Source: an uncultured Treponema sp. (lineage in GTDB: Bacteria; Spirochaetota; Spirochaetia; Treponematales; Treponemataceae). From it: 32,628 nt of DNA. The position numbers were made by a program, and so were the translations under genes. The notes under the pieces are model-generated. The model did no database searches. It was not told the DNA's origin and worked only from the letters and a program-made list of their open reading frames with translations. Shown piece after piece: positions 1 through 7,884 of the stretch (within the stretch, counting starts at the first letter, position 1; every line of letters begins with the position of its first letter). The stretch spans positions 1-32,628 of the forward strand of contig CAMEET010000018.1 in the NCBI GenBank assembly GCA_945915085.1. The letters are read 5' to 3'.

Positions 1-11
1 TTTTTTTCTTT

Positions 12-131
12 GGGTGGCTTTTTGCTTCGCAAAAAACAGGCTTTTCAGGGTTCCGTACGCACTTCGTGCTACCTTCATTCCTTCGCTCCGCTTCGGAACT
101 GGCTTCGCCAGCCCTTACAATCCTTGCCACG
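12..131. repeat. GC-rich hairpin-ended intergenic repeat, copy A
   Basis: This 120-base block is much richer in GC than its surroundings. It shares both ends with the block at 21299-21462, which lies in the opposite orientation. The shared parts are GGGTGGCTTTTTGC (12-25), GCAAAAAACAGGCTTT (29-44) and TACAATCCTTGCCACG (116-131). The left end folds as TTTTTGC-TTC-GCAAAAA, and the centre contains small palindromes such as GCAC-TTC-GTGC and CTGGC-TTC-GCCAG. It lies just downstream of the stop codon of the gene at 164-1324. I see no coding capacity. It looks like a dispersed, non-coding, possibly non-autonomous mobile repeat. Confidence 0.75.
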
Positions 132-163
132 GTTTGTAAATCAAATACTCGAAATTGAACCTA

Positions 164-1324
164 TTAAATTATCTTATTTATAGAATAGAACTTTTCATTA
201 TCACTAGAAAATCCAGTCAAATCATCCTCATCAGCCCATTGTACTTCGATTTGATTTTTTATTTTTCCTTTTGAATACAATTTATTACACTTTGATTGTA
301 AATATAATATCACTTCTTCTTTTTTTTCAAGTTTTTTTTCAAAATTAACTCGCAATTCTTTTATAAACCCATTCTCATACAAAAAAGAAGCAAAATTTCT
401 TGTATTGTTAAAAAAACAGGAAAGATTTAATATTTCTATTCTATCAGAATCATTCACCAAAACACGAATATTCCCTTCCCCAATTTTTTTTTCATTTCTT
501 ATAATATTATTTTCAAAATTATTCTTTGTAAAATACTCACTATTTTCTTTTCTTAAATCAACAATTTCTTTATTATATAGATTTTCTAGAATACAAAAAG
601 GAAAAATAAACCAACCACCTTTTCTGCTGTTCATAGAGTTTACAATTCGTTTCTGGTTTTCTTCCTTATTTTTCTTCCATTCATTTTTATTTCCAAAATA
701 TTTTTCATTTTCATTAAAAAAATTATCACCATTTAAAAAATCTATAAAGTCCAATAGAAAATCATTCGAAATTTCAATTCCTTTTTTTTGCAAAATCATT
801 AAGATTTCTGCAGCACTTTTTTGTTGTTTACCAAATTTAACTGACATATTATGAATTTTCATAAACAATGGAATATCAAATTTCATTTTAAGTTGCTTCA
901 TCATCTGAAAAACAGTTATCATGGTGTTATCAGCTGGCAAACTTAATCTTGAAAAAAAACTAAAAAGTTCTTCATTTTCAACAAGCTTTAATGGAAAATT
1001 ATCTAACTGAATTTTATAATTATTTTCTATGGAATTATTGTTTTGTAACGGCTTTAGAAAAATCGTATTATTTTTTATAGAAATTTTTGCTCGAAAAACT
1101 TCGCCGTTTTGTAAAAAAGAATCAGATTTAAGGTTTACTCTTACACCAGCAACTATACCAATATACTTTCCTTCTCCATTCGAAGAAACAATTCTGACAT
1201 TAACAAGAGAACCTTCTACAATTTTTTGCTCTTTTAATCCCGCCTGAGCAGCTTGAGCCGAATAAACAGAAATAGTTTGCATAAAAAAGGTATGCAATGC
1301 AATCAAAAAGAAAGCAAAACACAC
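164..1324 (-). CDS. FliK-like (flagellar hook-length control-like) protein, putative
   Basis: This 386-residue, Lys/Asn/Phe-rich protein has no recognisable enzymatic motif. A beta-rich N-terminal part (about residues 34-95, with VEGSLVNVRIVSSNGEGKY) is followed by a helical middle and a segment GGWFIFPFCILENLYNKE near residue 240. That segment resembles the W-x-x-x-P-F start of FliK-type C-terminal domains. The gene follows rplS; in Treponema pallidum, as I recall, a hypothetical gene and a FlhB-C-terminus-like gene follow rplS, which would suit a flagellar export role. The start is uncertain: the longest frame begins with GTG at 1324, an ATG lies at 1282 (MQTISVYSAQ), and neither has a clear Shine-Dalgarno. 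The hydrophobic first 15 residues may be untranslated. The fold assignment is an inference from pattern only. Confidence 0.6.
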   Translation of the reverse strand: MCFAFFLIALHTFFMQTISVYSAQAAQAGLKEQKIVEGSLVNVRIVSSNGEGKYIGIVAGVRVNLKSDSFLQNGEVFRAKISIKNNTIFLKPLQNNNSIENNYKIQLDNFPLKLVENEELFSFFSRLSLPADNTMITVFQMMKQLKMKFDIPLFMKIHNMSVKFGKQQKSAAEILMILQKKGIEISNDFLLDFIDFLNGDNFFNENEKYFGNKNEWKKNKEENQKRIVNSMNSRKGGWFIFPFCILENLYNKEIVDLRKENSEYFTKNNFENNIIRNEKKIGEGNIRVLVNDSDRIEILNLSCFFNNTRNFASFLYENGFIKELRVNFEKKLEKKEEVILYLQSKCNKLYSKGKIKNQIEVQWADEDDLTGFSSDNEKFYSINKII

Positions 1325-1329
1325 CTGAA

Positions 1330-1379
1330 AAATTGAAAACCCAAAAAAAAATTAGTCATCATTTCTAGGTTTTCAATTT
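1330..1379. other. 12-bp inverted repeat between rplS and the FliK-like gene
   Basis: AAATTGAAAACC (1330-1341) pairs perfectly with GGTTTTCAATTT (1368-1379) across a 26-base loop. On the minus strand a run of nine T lies inside the loop rather than after the stem, so it is not a standard intrinsic terminator. It may partly block read-through from rplS or sequester the start region of the next gene. Confidence 0.4.
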
Positions 1380-1407
1380 ATCCGCACAGAACGGACATAT
1401 AAATAAA

Positions 1408-1845
1408 TTAGTTCTGAGCAGTTTCTTCTGCAGGAGCTTCTTTTGCAGCAGCAGCGGCATTGGCAGCAGCATTTCTAGCCTGCATAGCAGCAGTAACTTT
1501 AGCACCAACCAAAGTCTTAACTTTTGCATCCTTACCAATCTTATCACGCAAGTAATAAAGTTTAGCACGACGAACTTTACCAGGACGTACAACTTCAACT
1601 TTTTGAATACGTGGGCTGTTATAAGGGAACACACGTTCAACACCTACTCCGTAAGAAATCTTGCGAACAGTAAATGTTCTTCTTGCTCCCTCATTTTTTT
1701 TACAAAGAACAATACCTTCGAAAATCTGGATACGTTCAGTTTTACCTTCAATAATCTTGAAATAAACTTTTACAGTATCACCAACATTAAAATCCTGAGC
1801 TCCAGGACGTTTCTGTGATTCTTCAATTGTTTTAATAAGATCCAT
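1408..1845 (-). CDS. rplS: 50S ribosomal protein L19
   Basis: L19 sits at the interface of the 30S and 50S subunits. The 145-residue product shows the family hallmarks: an N-terminal helix, then [54 protein letters not shown] and [13 protein letters not shown]. Typical bacterial L19 ends near residue 115. This one adds an Ala-rich tail of about 30 residues ([20 protein letters not shown]) finishing in an acidic stretch, a low-complexity extension of unknown role. The start is fixed by GGAGATCATT directly before the ATG. It is last in the rpsP-khpA-rimM-trmD-rplS series, 43 bases after trmD. Confidence 0.97.
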   Translation of the reverse strand: MDLIKTIEESQKRPGAQDFNVGDTVKVYFKIIEGKTERIQIFEGIVLCKKNEGARRTFTVRKISYGVGVERVFPYNSPRIQKVEVVRPGKVRRAKLYYLRDKIGKDAKVKTLVGAKVTAAMQARNAAANAAAAAKEAPAEETAQN

Positions 1846-1888
1846 AATGATCTCCTATTTTAGCATTCAAGCAATTAATCATTAGCTT

Positions 1889-2665
1889 TTATTTTTTTGA
1901 TTTTTTCTTCTTTTTAGGAAGATGCTTATCAAAAAAAGATTCAGTTATTTCCTCAATCATCATTTCAGCTTCCAAAGAAAGTTGACCTTTCATTCTGGCT
2001 TCACAAATCAAATCAGGTCTGTTAGCCATAGTTTTCATCAACCGTTTTTTCAGCCTCCACTTTCGAATTTCCTCATGATTTCCGCTTAGTAAAACAGCAG
2101 GAACCTTCATACCCCTCCATTCTTCAGGATGAGTATACTGCGGATATTCCAAAAGCCCATCACAATAACTTTCTTCTTGCAAAGATTCATGTGAAATCAC
2201 ACCGTCCACCAAACGGTAAACAGTATCAATCACAACTGTAGCCGCAACCTCCCCAGAAGACATAACATAATCCCCAATCGAAAGTTCCAAATCTACATAC
2301 GAATCGATAATTCTCTGGTCAATACCTTCGTATCTGCCACAGATAAAAACAAGTTCGTCCTTGTGACTAAGTTCTTCAGCAACTTTTTGTGTAAGTTTTT
2401 TGCCACTAGGAGTAACATAAATCACATACTTCTTTTTGGCATTTACACTATCAAGTGCGTTAGCAAGAGGTTCGCAAAGCATCAACTGCCCGGCTCCACC
2501 CCCATACGTTCCGTCATCACAGCAATGGTGTTTATCATAAGCAAAATCCCTGATGTTCACCAAATCGTAAGCAATAATTTCCTTTTTTACAGCCTTGGCC
2601 ATGATTGAGTTTTCAAAAAAAGCCTTAACAATATCAGGAAATAAGGTCAGCACAGTAAATTTCAT
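1889..2665 (-). CDS. trmD: tRNA (guanine(37)-N1)-methyltransferase
   Basis: TrmD is a SPOUT-class enzyme that transfers a methyl group from S-adenosylmethionine to N1 of G37 next to the anticodon, preventing +1 frameshifting. The sequence has the expected N-terminus (MKFTVLTLFPDIVKAFFENS), the substrate-loop region DDGTYGGGAGQLMLCEPLAN, and the trefoil-knot motifs VIYVTPSGKKL, FICGRYEGIDQRI and LSIGDYVMSSGE. Its 258 residues are close to the usual length, with a very Lys-rich end (KKKKKSKK) that may aid RNA binding. The start is supported by GGAG seven bases upstream, inside the end of rimM. The two genes are four bases apart and almost certainly translationally coupled. Confidence 0.97.
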   Translation of the reverse strand: MKFTVLTLFPDIVKAFFENSIMAKAVKKEIIAYDLVNIRDFAYDKHHCCDDGTYGGGAGQLMLCEPLANALDSVNAKKKYVIYVTPSGKKLTQKVAEELSHKDELVFICGRYEGIDQRIIDSYVDLELSIGDYVMSSGEVAATVVIDTVYRLVDGVISHESLQEESYCDGLLEYPQYTHPEEWRGMKVPAVLLSGNHEEIRKWRLKKRLMKTMANRPDLICEARMKGQLSLEAEMMIEEITESFFDKHLPKKKKKSKK

Positions 2666-2669
2666 GGAA

Positions 2670-3287
2670 TTACTCCAGAATCCAGAGGTGCATCAATTGA
2701 ATTGTACCATTTTTAACATCAACTTTTCCAATAAACTGCTCATTGAAAGGCACAAGAACCGTTCTAGTAGTTCTTTTTTCACCATTTCCCAAACACTCAG
2801 AATTATCAGAAAATTTTACATCATCACTAATACAACTGCAACTCTCGGAGAGCGAAACTTCAAGCAAGTAACCAACTCCGCCTTCCAATACGTCTGTAAT
2901 TGTCCCTACCGTCTGCACAGCAGGTGCATCCAACGTTGCCGGATCGCCATTCTCCTGAAAAACAAGAGAACAATTTTTCAAATCTTCAATGTACCACTCG
3001 TCTTTTTTCAAAGGCTTGCAATACTTTCTAGGAACTAAAATCTCCCAACGGTTATACTTTTGTATCTCCGAATCAGAATTAATCCCTTTAAACTTCACAT
3101 AAGCTACAGCATGCCCGATACTAACCGACTCAACAAAAGTCTCTCTACACACTTCGCCATGTTTCAGCGTCACTTCCTTCAGATTAAGAAAATGTTCATA
3201 ATCACCAGAAGCACTTTCCACTTTACATTCACCCGAATATCCATGAGAACCTCGAATGAATCCAACAACCAACTGTGCTTTTTCCAT
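2670..3287 (-). CDS. rimM: 16S rRNA processing / ribosome maturation factor RimM
   Basis: RimM binds ribosomal protein S19 and helps mature the 30S head. The N-terminal beta-barrel is recognised by LVVGFIRGSHGYSGECKVES and the PRC-barrel by WYIEDLKNCSLVF and TVLVPFNEQFIGKVDVKNG. The start was moved to the ATG at 3287 (MEKAQLVVGF) instead of the in-frame TTG at 3293, because GGA lies at a workable distance only from the ATG. An insertion of about 25 residues, rich in Ser, Cys and Asp (after LLEVSLS and before TVLVPF), makes the PRC-barrel longer than I expect for the family. The 205-residue product lies between khpA and trmD as in other spirochaetes. Confidence 0.93.
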   Translation of the reverse strand: MEKAQLVVGFIRGSHGYSGECKVESASGDYEHFLNLKEVTLKHGEVCRETFVESVSIGHAVAYVKFKGINSDSEIQKYNRWEILVPRKYCKPLKKDEWYIEDLKNCSLVFQENGDPATLDAPAVQTVGTITDVLEGGVGYLLEVSLSESCSCISDDVKFSDNSECLGNGEKRTTRTVLVPFNEQFIGKVDVKNGTIQLMHLWILE

Positions 3288-3302
3288 CAGCAATATTCCA
3301 AA

Positions 3303-3539
3303 CTAATTATCAAGAATATCAAGACTGTAACGTTTACCGTCTTTCACAGCCGAAGCACTTAAAACAGTACGCATAGCTTTGGCAATTCTACCATATTTTC
3401 CGATAACCTTACCAATATCACCATCCGCAACTTTAAGTTGAAGCACTTTACCTTTCTCGCCTTCAGTTTCAGTAACAGTCACAGCTGACGGATCATCGAC
3501 CAATGATTTTGCGATGTATTCAATCAGGTCTTTTTCCAT
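3303..3539 (-). CDS. khpA: KH-domain RNA-binding protein KhpA
   Basis: This small KH-domain protein (78 residues) belongs to the KhpA/YlqC family. It binds RNA and in other bacteria partners with KhpB/Jag in sRNA and cell-elongation control. The key motif is GKVIGKYGRIAKAMRTVLSA, carrying the GxxG loop (GKYG) of the KH fold, preceded by the typical opening EYIAKSLVDDPSAVTV. GGGAG lies six bases before the ATG. It sits in its usual place between rpsP and rimM, with 16 bases to rpsP. There is nothing unusual in its length. Confidence 0.95.
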   Translation of the reverse strand: MEKDLIEYIAKSLVDDPSAVTVTETEGEKGKVLQLKVADGDIGKVIGKYGRIAKAMRTVLSASAVKDGKRYSLDILDN

Positions 3540-3555
3540 TTTCTGCTCCCGTTAC

Positions 3556-3807
3556 CTATTTTGCCTGTTTTGCAGACTGAACATTAATCAATTTCTTAAC
3601 AATGTCAGTAGGCTGTGCACCAACACCAATCCAGTACTTAGCTCTGTCCAAATCAATTGAAACCTGAGCATCTTCTTTTGCGATTGGCTGATAAGTTCCA
3701 ATTTCTTCGATACAAGCACCGTCACGAGGCTTACGTGAGTCCTGAATAACAACACGATAGCATGGACGTTTTTTTGTACCAAATTTCTTAAGTCTGATTT
3801 TGACCAT
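3556..3807 (-). CDS. rpsP: 30S ribosomal protein S16
   Basis: S16 binds 16S rRNA early in 30S assembly. The sequence opens with the diagnostic [20 protein letters not shown] and continues with [19 protein letters not shown] and [18 protein letters not shown] place the start at the ATG at 3807 (83 residues) rather than at an in-frame ATG at 3819. A perfect GGAGG lies seven bases before 3807, and the shorter protein begins exactly where the family does; the upstream ATG would translate the Shine-Dalgarno itself. It is the first gene of the ribosome and tRNA-modification operon, behind a promoter at 3888-3916. Confidence 0.97.
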   Translation of the reverse strand: MVKIRLKKFGTKKRPCYRVVIQDSRKPRDGACIEEIGTYQPIAKEDAQVSIDLDRAKYWIGVGAQPTDIVKKLINVQSAKQAK

Positions 3808-3887
3808 TTTATCCTCCATGGCACCTTTTTGGCACCAAATTTTACAAATTTAAATACAAAAAACCCTATTTTGAGTATTAGAATATT

Positions 3888-3916
3888 ATTTTATAGTAAA
3901 AAAAGTTTTTATTCAA
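3888..3916 (-). promoter_or_regulatory. Sigma-70-type promoter for the rpsP operon
   Basis: Read on the minus strand, TTGAAT (3911-3916) and TAAAAT (3888-3893) are separated by exactly 17 bases. The predicted start of transcription lies about 75 bases before rpsP. The region is AT-rich, so chance matches are possible, but position and spacing are right. Confidence 0.5.
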
Positions 3917-3962
3917 TAGACAGGACACGCATTTTTATTTTTTTTATACTAATGGCGCAAAT

Positions 3963-4084
3963 TTTCATTCCAAGACGGCTTTCGCACTTCGCTAACGCTC
4001 ATCCTCCGCGCTCGGCTACGCCTCGCTTGCGGTGGACCGCTTCGCGGGTGCTACACCCTTGGCGCAGAAAACCTTGAAATGAAA
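3963..4084. repeat. GC-rich intergenic repeat, copy B, with imperfect terminal inverted repeats
   Basis: TTTCATTCCAAG (3963-3974) and CTTGAAATGAAA (4073-4084) match as 12-base terminal inverted repeats with one mismatch. They enclose a very GC-rich core. Within the core, TTGCGGTGGACCGCTT (4027-4042) matches the core of the block at 21299-21462 (AAGCGGCCACCGCAA at 21325-21339, other strand) apart from one extra base. The right part extends into the end of the ATPase gene, so the last codons and the stop codon of that gene are supplied by the repeat. Confidence 0.65.
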
Positions 4085-4815
4085 GCTTTCATTCTCTCTG
4101 TCTGAGGATTATTTATCACCTGATTTGGTTCTCCCTGCTCAACGATAACTCCTCCATCCATAAATATTATTTCGCTTGAAATATCACGGGCAAAAGCCAT
4201 CTCATGAGTTACAACAACCATCGTCATTTTTTCAGCTGCAAGCTCTTTTATAACAGCAAGAATCTCACCAGTAAGTTCAGGATCCAAAGCAGAAGTTGGT
4301 TCATCAAAAAGTAAAACTTCAGGTTTCAAAGCAAGAGCCCTTGCAATCGAAACCCGCTGTTGCTGTCCACCGCTCAATTCACAAGGATAATTTGCAGCCT
4401 TTTCAGAAAGCCCCATCCTTTTTAGAAGTTCAATTGCAGTTTGTTCAGCTTCCTGCTTTGTTTTTTTCAGAACCTGCATCTGAGGATCAGTAATATTTTT
4501 TAAAACAGAATAATGCGGAAAAAGATTAAAATTCTGAAAAACAAGACCGCTTTTCAAAATAATTTCATGCTTCAACTTTTTATCAGCATACACACCGTTT
4601 TCAACCAGTTTTTTTCCACAAATTGTAATCGAACCATCAGTCACATCCTCAAGCTGAGAAATGCATCTTAACATCGTAGACTTCCCAGAACCGCTTGGTC
4701 CAATTATCGAAAGAACTTCACCTTTTTTTACAGAAAATGAAATTCCTTTTAAAATCTCCAAATTATCATTAAAAGTTTTCTTCAGATTTTCAATTTTTAT
4801 AATCTCTTCACTCAT
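4051..4815 (-). CDS. Polar amino-acid ABC transporter, ATP-binding protein (GlnQ/ArtP/HisP type)
   Basis: This cytoplasmic ATPase drives the importer formed with the two genes upstream. Its 254 residues hold Walker A GPSGSGKST (39-47), a Q-loop (LVFQNFNLFPH), the signature LSGGQQQR (147-154), Walker B VLLFDEP (167-172) and the switch His in VVTHEM (204). The pattern FQNFNLFPH is typical of the polar amino-acid subfamily. AGGAG precedes the ATG by about 11 bases. The C-terminus (ISRFSAPRV) is unusual: its final residues are encoded by the GC-rich repeat at 3963-4084, suggesting that the repeat entered or recombined at the 3' end and replaced the original stop. Confidence 0.93.
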   Translation of the reverse strand: MSEEIIKIENLKKTFNDNLEILKGISFSVKKGEVLSIIGPSGSGKSTMLRCISQLEDVTDGSITICGKKLVENGVYADKKLKHEIILKSGLVFQNFNLFPHYSVLKNITDPQMQVLKKTKQEAEQTAIELLKRMGLSEKAANYPCELSGGQQQRVSIARALALKPEVLLFDEPTSALDPELTGEILAVIKELAAEKMTMVVVTHEMAFARDISSEIIFMDGGVIVEQGEPNQVINNPQTERMKAFISRFSAPRV

Positions 4816-4828
4816 CTTTCAAAAACTC

Positions 4829-5506
4829 CTAATTATAATAACTAAGCTTCTTTTCCAATTTCTGAAAACAAACTGAAACAATCCAGTTCATAATAAAATA
4901 GAAAACTCCAGCAATAAAAAGCGGAACAAAAGAGAATAAAGCCCCTTGTCTTTCTTTTGCAACCATCAAGAGTTCAGAAACACCAATCACAGAAACAAGA
5001 GCTGTATCTTTTACAAGCGTAATAACTTCATTTCCCATTGCTGGAACAATTCTTTTAATCACCTGTGGTAAAATAATTCTAAAGAAAGTCTGTACAGAAT
5101 TATAACCTAAAACTTTAGAAGCTTCATATTGACCTTTTGGAATTGATTCAATACCGCCTCTGTAAATTTCTGCAAAATAAGCAGAATAATTTATTGCCAG
5201 CGCAACAATAGCGGCAACAAATCTATTCCACTTAAATGATACATCAAAACCTTTAAGTACAAGCCATCTTATAAAAAGTCCAGGACCAAAATAAACTACT
5301 AGAAGCTGAAGCATCAAAGGAGTTCCTCTTATAATCAAAAGAAAAACATTTGTGCAACCAGAAAGTAATTTATTTTTGGACATTCTTCCCATTGCAATCG
5401 GCAGTGCCAAAGGAATTGCAAAAATCAGAGTAAGAATAAAAACTTGAATAGATGTAACCGAACCCGATAACATCGCCTTAAGCATTTTGATGTATTTATC
5501 GTCCAT
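4829..5506 (-). CDS. Polar amino-acid ABC transporter, permease (HisM/GlnP type)
   Basis: This inner-membrane channel subunit of 225 residues has about five hydrophobic segments. The His/Glu/Gln/Arg/opine permease signature is visible in IRGTPLMLQLLVVYFGPGL near residue 60 and in the cytoplasmic coupling region SIPKGQYEASKVLGYNSVQT followed by FFRIILPQVIKRIVPAMGNE. Only one permease gene is present, so the channel is probably a homodimer, as in the GlnP-like systems. It lies 11 bases after the binding-protein gene and 13 bases before the ATPase gene. No strong Shine-Dalgarno is seen, which fits translational coupling to the gene upstream. Confidence 0.93.
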   Translation of the reverse strand: MDDKYIKMLKAMLSGSVTSIQVFILTLIFAIPLALPIAMGRMSKNKLLSGCTNVFLLIIRGTPLMLQLLVVYFGPGLFIRWLVLKGFDVSFKWNRFVAAIVALAINYSAYFAEIYRGGIESIPKGQYEASKVLGYNSVQTFFRIILPQVIKRIVPAMGNEVITLVKDTALVSVIGVSELLMVAKERQGALFSFVPLFIAGVFYFIMNWIVSVCFQKLEKKLSYYN

Positions 5507-5517
5507 AGCGTTTTCTT

Positions 5518-6324
5518 TTATTTAATTACAGAGATATCTTTACCAAACCATTTCTTACCGATAGCTTCAACAGTTCCATCTTTCTGCATTTCAAGAAGAA
5601 TATTCCAAACTTCATCACGTAATTCAGGCTCAGTTTTTCTAAATCCAATTCCATAACCTTCATTTGCAAGTGGTTCTTCAATTACAACAAAAGGCTTTTT
5701 TGTCTGTGCAATTGAATAATTAGCAACAACACTGTCCATTACAACACCATCAACACCACCAATATCAAGGTCATTCAAAGCAGTAATATTATCTTTGAAC
5801 ATTATTGTATTACCAACAGAACTTGCAAAAGTTGGATTATCTTCTACAGCTTCTTGTGCACTTGAACCACTTTGAATTCCAACAGTTTTTCCTTTCATGT
5901 CAGCAAGTGTTTTAATTCCACTGTCAGCCCTCACAACAAGAACCTGATCATTGTTTAAATAAGCTTTTGTAAAAGAAAGTGCATTTTTTCTTTCTTCTGT
6001 AATAGTAAATCCATTCCAAATACAATCGATTTTTCCAGTTTCCAATTCCATTTCTTTTGCATCCCAGTCAATTGGCTGTGCTTTAAAATTTACACCTAGT
6101 CTTTTTGCAACTTCTTTTGCAAGATCAATATCGTAACCTATAATTTCATTGTTTTCATCACGATAGCCAAGCGGAGGAAAAGAATCATCCAAACCAAGAA
6201 CAAAAGTTCCTCTTTCTTTTAATGCTTCAACTGCATTTTTTGTTTCAACGTTTTTGTTTTTTTTACAACTTACAAAAGAAAACAAACAAGTAAGTAACAA
6301 ACCAATTCCAAAAACCTTTTTCAT
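5518..6324 (-). CDS. Polar amino-acid-binding lipoprotein (solute-binding family 3)
   Basis: This lipoprotein delivers ligand to the importer. The signal peptide (MKKVFGIGLLLTCLFSFVSC) ends in a spirochaetal lipobox with the lipid-attached Cys at residue 20. The family-3 fold is shown by FVLGLDDSFPPLGYRDE, IIGYDIDLAKEVAKRLGV, ITEERKNALSFTKAY, MKGKTVGIQSGSSAQEAV and the C-terminal GYGIGFRKTEPELRDEV. The Arg of ITEER and the Asp of DGVVMDSVVANY are the residues that in this family clamp the alpha-carboxylate and alpha-amino groups, so the ligand is probably an amino acid. Side-chain preference cannot be read from sequence. GAGG before the ATG falls right after the argH stop, 14 bases away, implying cotranscription with argH. 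Confidence 0.93.
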   Translation of the reverse strand: MKKVFGIGLLLTCLFSFVSCKKNKNVETKNAVEALKERGTFVLGLDDSFPPLGYRDENNEIIGYDIDLAKEVAKRLGVNFKAQPIDWDAKEMELETGKIDCIWNGFTITEERKNALSFTKAYLNNDQVLVVRADSGIKTLADMKGKTVGIQSGSSAQEAVEDNPTFASSVGNTIMFKDNITALNDLDIGGVDGVVMDSVVANYSIAQTKKPFVVIEEPLANEGYGIGFRKTEPELRDEVWNILLEMQKDGTVEAIGKKWFGKDISVIK

Positions 6325-6338
6325 ACAAACCTCACTAT

Positions 6339-7832
6339 TTATTTATATAAATTCTCAAAAACTAAATCCCATTCTTCTTTATCAGAATCAATAGTCTGGT
6401 TTTTGATATTATTCTGAACAAATTGTTCCAATACATCTATTTGTTTTTGCACCTGTTCACTCGCAGGACCACCAGTAATATTCCTGATTTCAACACATTT
6501 TTTCGAAGTAATCAATTCAAAAATATCATTTTCAAAAAGCTGTGAAGCTTTCTTATATTCAGAAAAATCAAGTTCTTCTAACTTACAATTATTTTCAATC
6601 GCACTTCTCACAAGTTTTGCAGAAATGCCATGTGCTGTTCTAAAAGGCATTCCTTTTCTTACAAGATAGTCTGCAACATCTGTAGCATTTAAAAAACCGC
6701 CTTCACAAGATTCAGACATCTTTTTTCCATTCCATTTTGCAGTTCTTACCATTTCAGAAAATATTCTCAGACTTGAAACTACAGTATCGTATGCTTCGAA
6801 AAAACTTGATTTATCTTCCTGCATATCACGGTCATAAGACAAAGGCAGTCCTTTCATCATCGTAAAGAGTGCTATCATATCTCCATAAACTCTACCTGTT
6901 TTTCCACGAATTAACTCTGCAAAATCAGGATTCTTTTTTTGTGGCATGATAGAACTTCCAGTTGACCACTTTTCACTCAAATCAATAAAGCCAAATTCTG
7001 TTGTCGCCCAATAGACTATTTCTTCACACATTCTAGAAAGGTGCATCTGAATGATTGATAAATCTGAAATAACTTCCAAATAATAATCTCTATCTGAAAC
7101 AGTATCAAGCGAATTTAAAGTAACATTTGAAAATCCGTTTATTTCAGCTTCATATTCTCTATCCAAAGGTAAACCACTCCCAGCTAAAGCACATGCACCA
7201 ATCGGAGAAAAATCAATTCGACATTCAGAATCACAAATACGATTATAATCTCTATAAAACATCCATGCCCATGCACACAAATGGTGAGCCAATGTTACAG
7301 GCTGTGCGTGCTGCATATGTGTAAAACCTGGAATTAAAGTATTCTTTTGATTTTTAGCAATTTCTATAAGAACAAAAACTGCATTATTTAATTCTTTTTT
7401 TAATACAGAAATCTGATGCCGCAAATAAAGTTTTTCATCCAAAGCAATCTGGTCATTTCTACTACGACCTGTATGTACCTTTTTACCAGGTTCACCTACT
7501 CTGTCTGTCAAAGTAGCTTCTATAAATGAATGAATATCTTCGGCAGATAAATCTATTTTAAATTCTTTACCATCTGAAGTTTTACCATTTATTAAATCTC
7601 GTTTTATTGACTCCAATCCTTCAATAATTTTAAACTCATCTTCATTTGAAATCAAATTCTGTTTATAAAGCATTTTTGCATGATTGATGCTTCCTTCAAT
7701 ATCAACCATCGCCATTCGTAAATCATCTTTGATAGAAGTTTCAAAACTCACAGCTGCAGCATCAGGTCCTTCCAAAAAACGTCCATGCCATAAAGCAGCA
7801 TGATTATCAGTAGTAATTGTTCCGTGTTCCAT
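6339..7832 (-). CDS. argH: Argininosuccinate lyase
   Basis: The enzyme cleaves argininosuccinate to arginine and fumarate, the last step of arginine synthesis. Family landmarks are TGRSRNDQIALD (121-132), THMQHAQPVTLAHH (171-184) and the fumarase-superfamily signature SSIMPQKKNPDF (293-304), whose flexible loop carries the catalytic Ser. I use the ATG at 7832 (497 residues) because the TTG at 7841 overlaps the promoter -10 box. The ATG lies only nine bases below that -10 box with no Shine-Dalgarno, so the mRNA is nearly leaderless. No argG or other arg gene is in view. The gene leads an operon with an amino-acid ABC importer, suggesting that arginine or a precursor is the transported substrate. 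Confidence 0.95.
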   Translation of the reverse strand: MEHGTITTDNHAALWHGRFLEGPDAAAVSFETSIKDDLRMAMVDIEGSINHAKMLYKQNLISNEDEFKIIEGLESIKRDLINGKTSDGKEFKIDLSAEDIHSFIEATLTDRVGEPGKKVHTGRSRNDQIALDEKLYLRHQISVLKKELNNAVFVLIEIAKNQKNTLIPGFTHMQHAQPVTLAHHLCAWAWMFYRDYNRICDSECRIDFSPIGACALAGSGLPLDREYEAEINGFSNVTLNSLDTVSDRDYYLEVISDLSIIQMHLSRMCEEIVYWATTEFGFIDLSEKWSTGSSIMPQKKNPDFAELIRGKTGRVYGDMIALFTMMKGLPLSYDRDMQEDKSSFFEAYDTVVSSLRIFSEMVRTAKWNGKKMSESCEGGFLNATDVADYLVRKGMPFRTAHGISAKLVRSAIENNCKLEELDFSEYKKASQLFENDIFELITSKKCVEIRNITGGPASEQVQKQIDVLEQFVQNNIKNQTIDSDKEEWDLVFENLYK

Positions 7833-7840
7833 AATTATCA

Positions 7841-7869
7841 ATTATATAGAAATTATAAGCACTTTTCAA
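7841..7869 (-). promoter_or_regulatory. argHp: Consensus-like sigma-70 promoter for argH and the amino-acid importer
   Basis: On the minus strand, TTGAAA (7864-7869) and TATAAT (7841-7846) are 17 bases apart, an almost perfect vegetative promoter. Transcription should begin two to four bases before the argH ATG at 7832. Confidence 0.75.
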
Positions 7870-7884
7870 TTATATACAATGCAA

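Noticed and set aside
405..854. Open frame of 149 residues on the plus strand opposite the FliK-like gene
   Set aside because: Composition is Phe/Ser/Ile-rich as expected from reading an A-rich gene backwards; no ribosome-binding site and no domain.
3808..3819. Upstream ATG of rpsP giving four extra residues
   Set aside because: It would place the GGAGG ribosome-binding site inside the coding region; the S16 family starts at [10 protein letters not shown].
4051..4815. The ABC ATPase as energy source for the sugar importers
   Set aside because: It has polar amino-acid subfamily motifs, lacks the C-terminal regulatory domain of MalK/MsmK types, and is 11 bases from an amino-acid permease operon.
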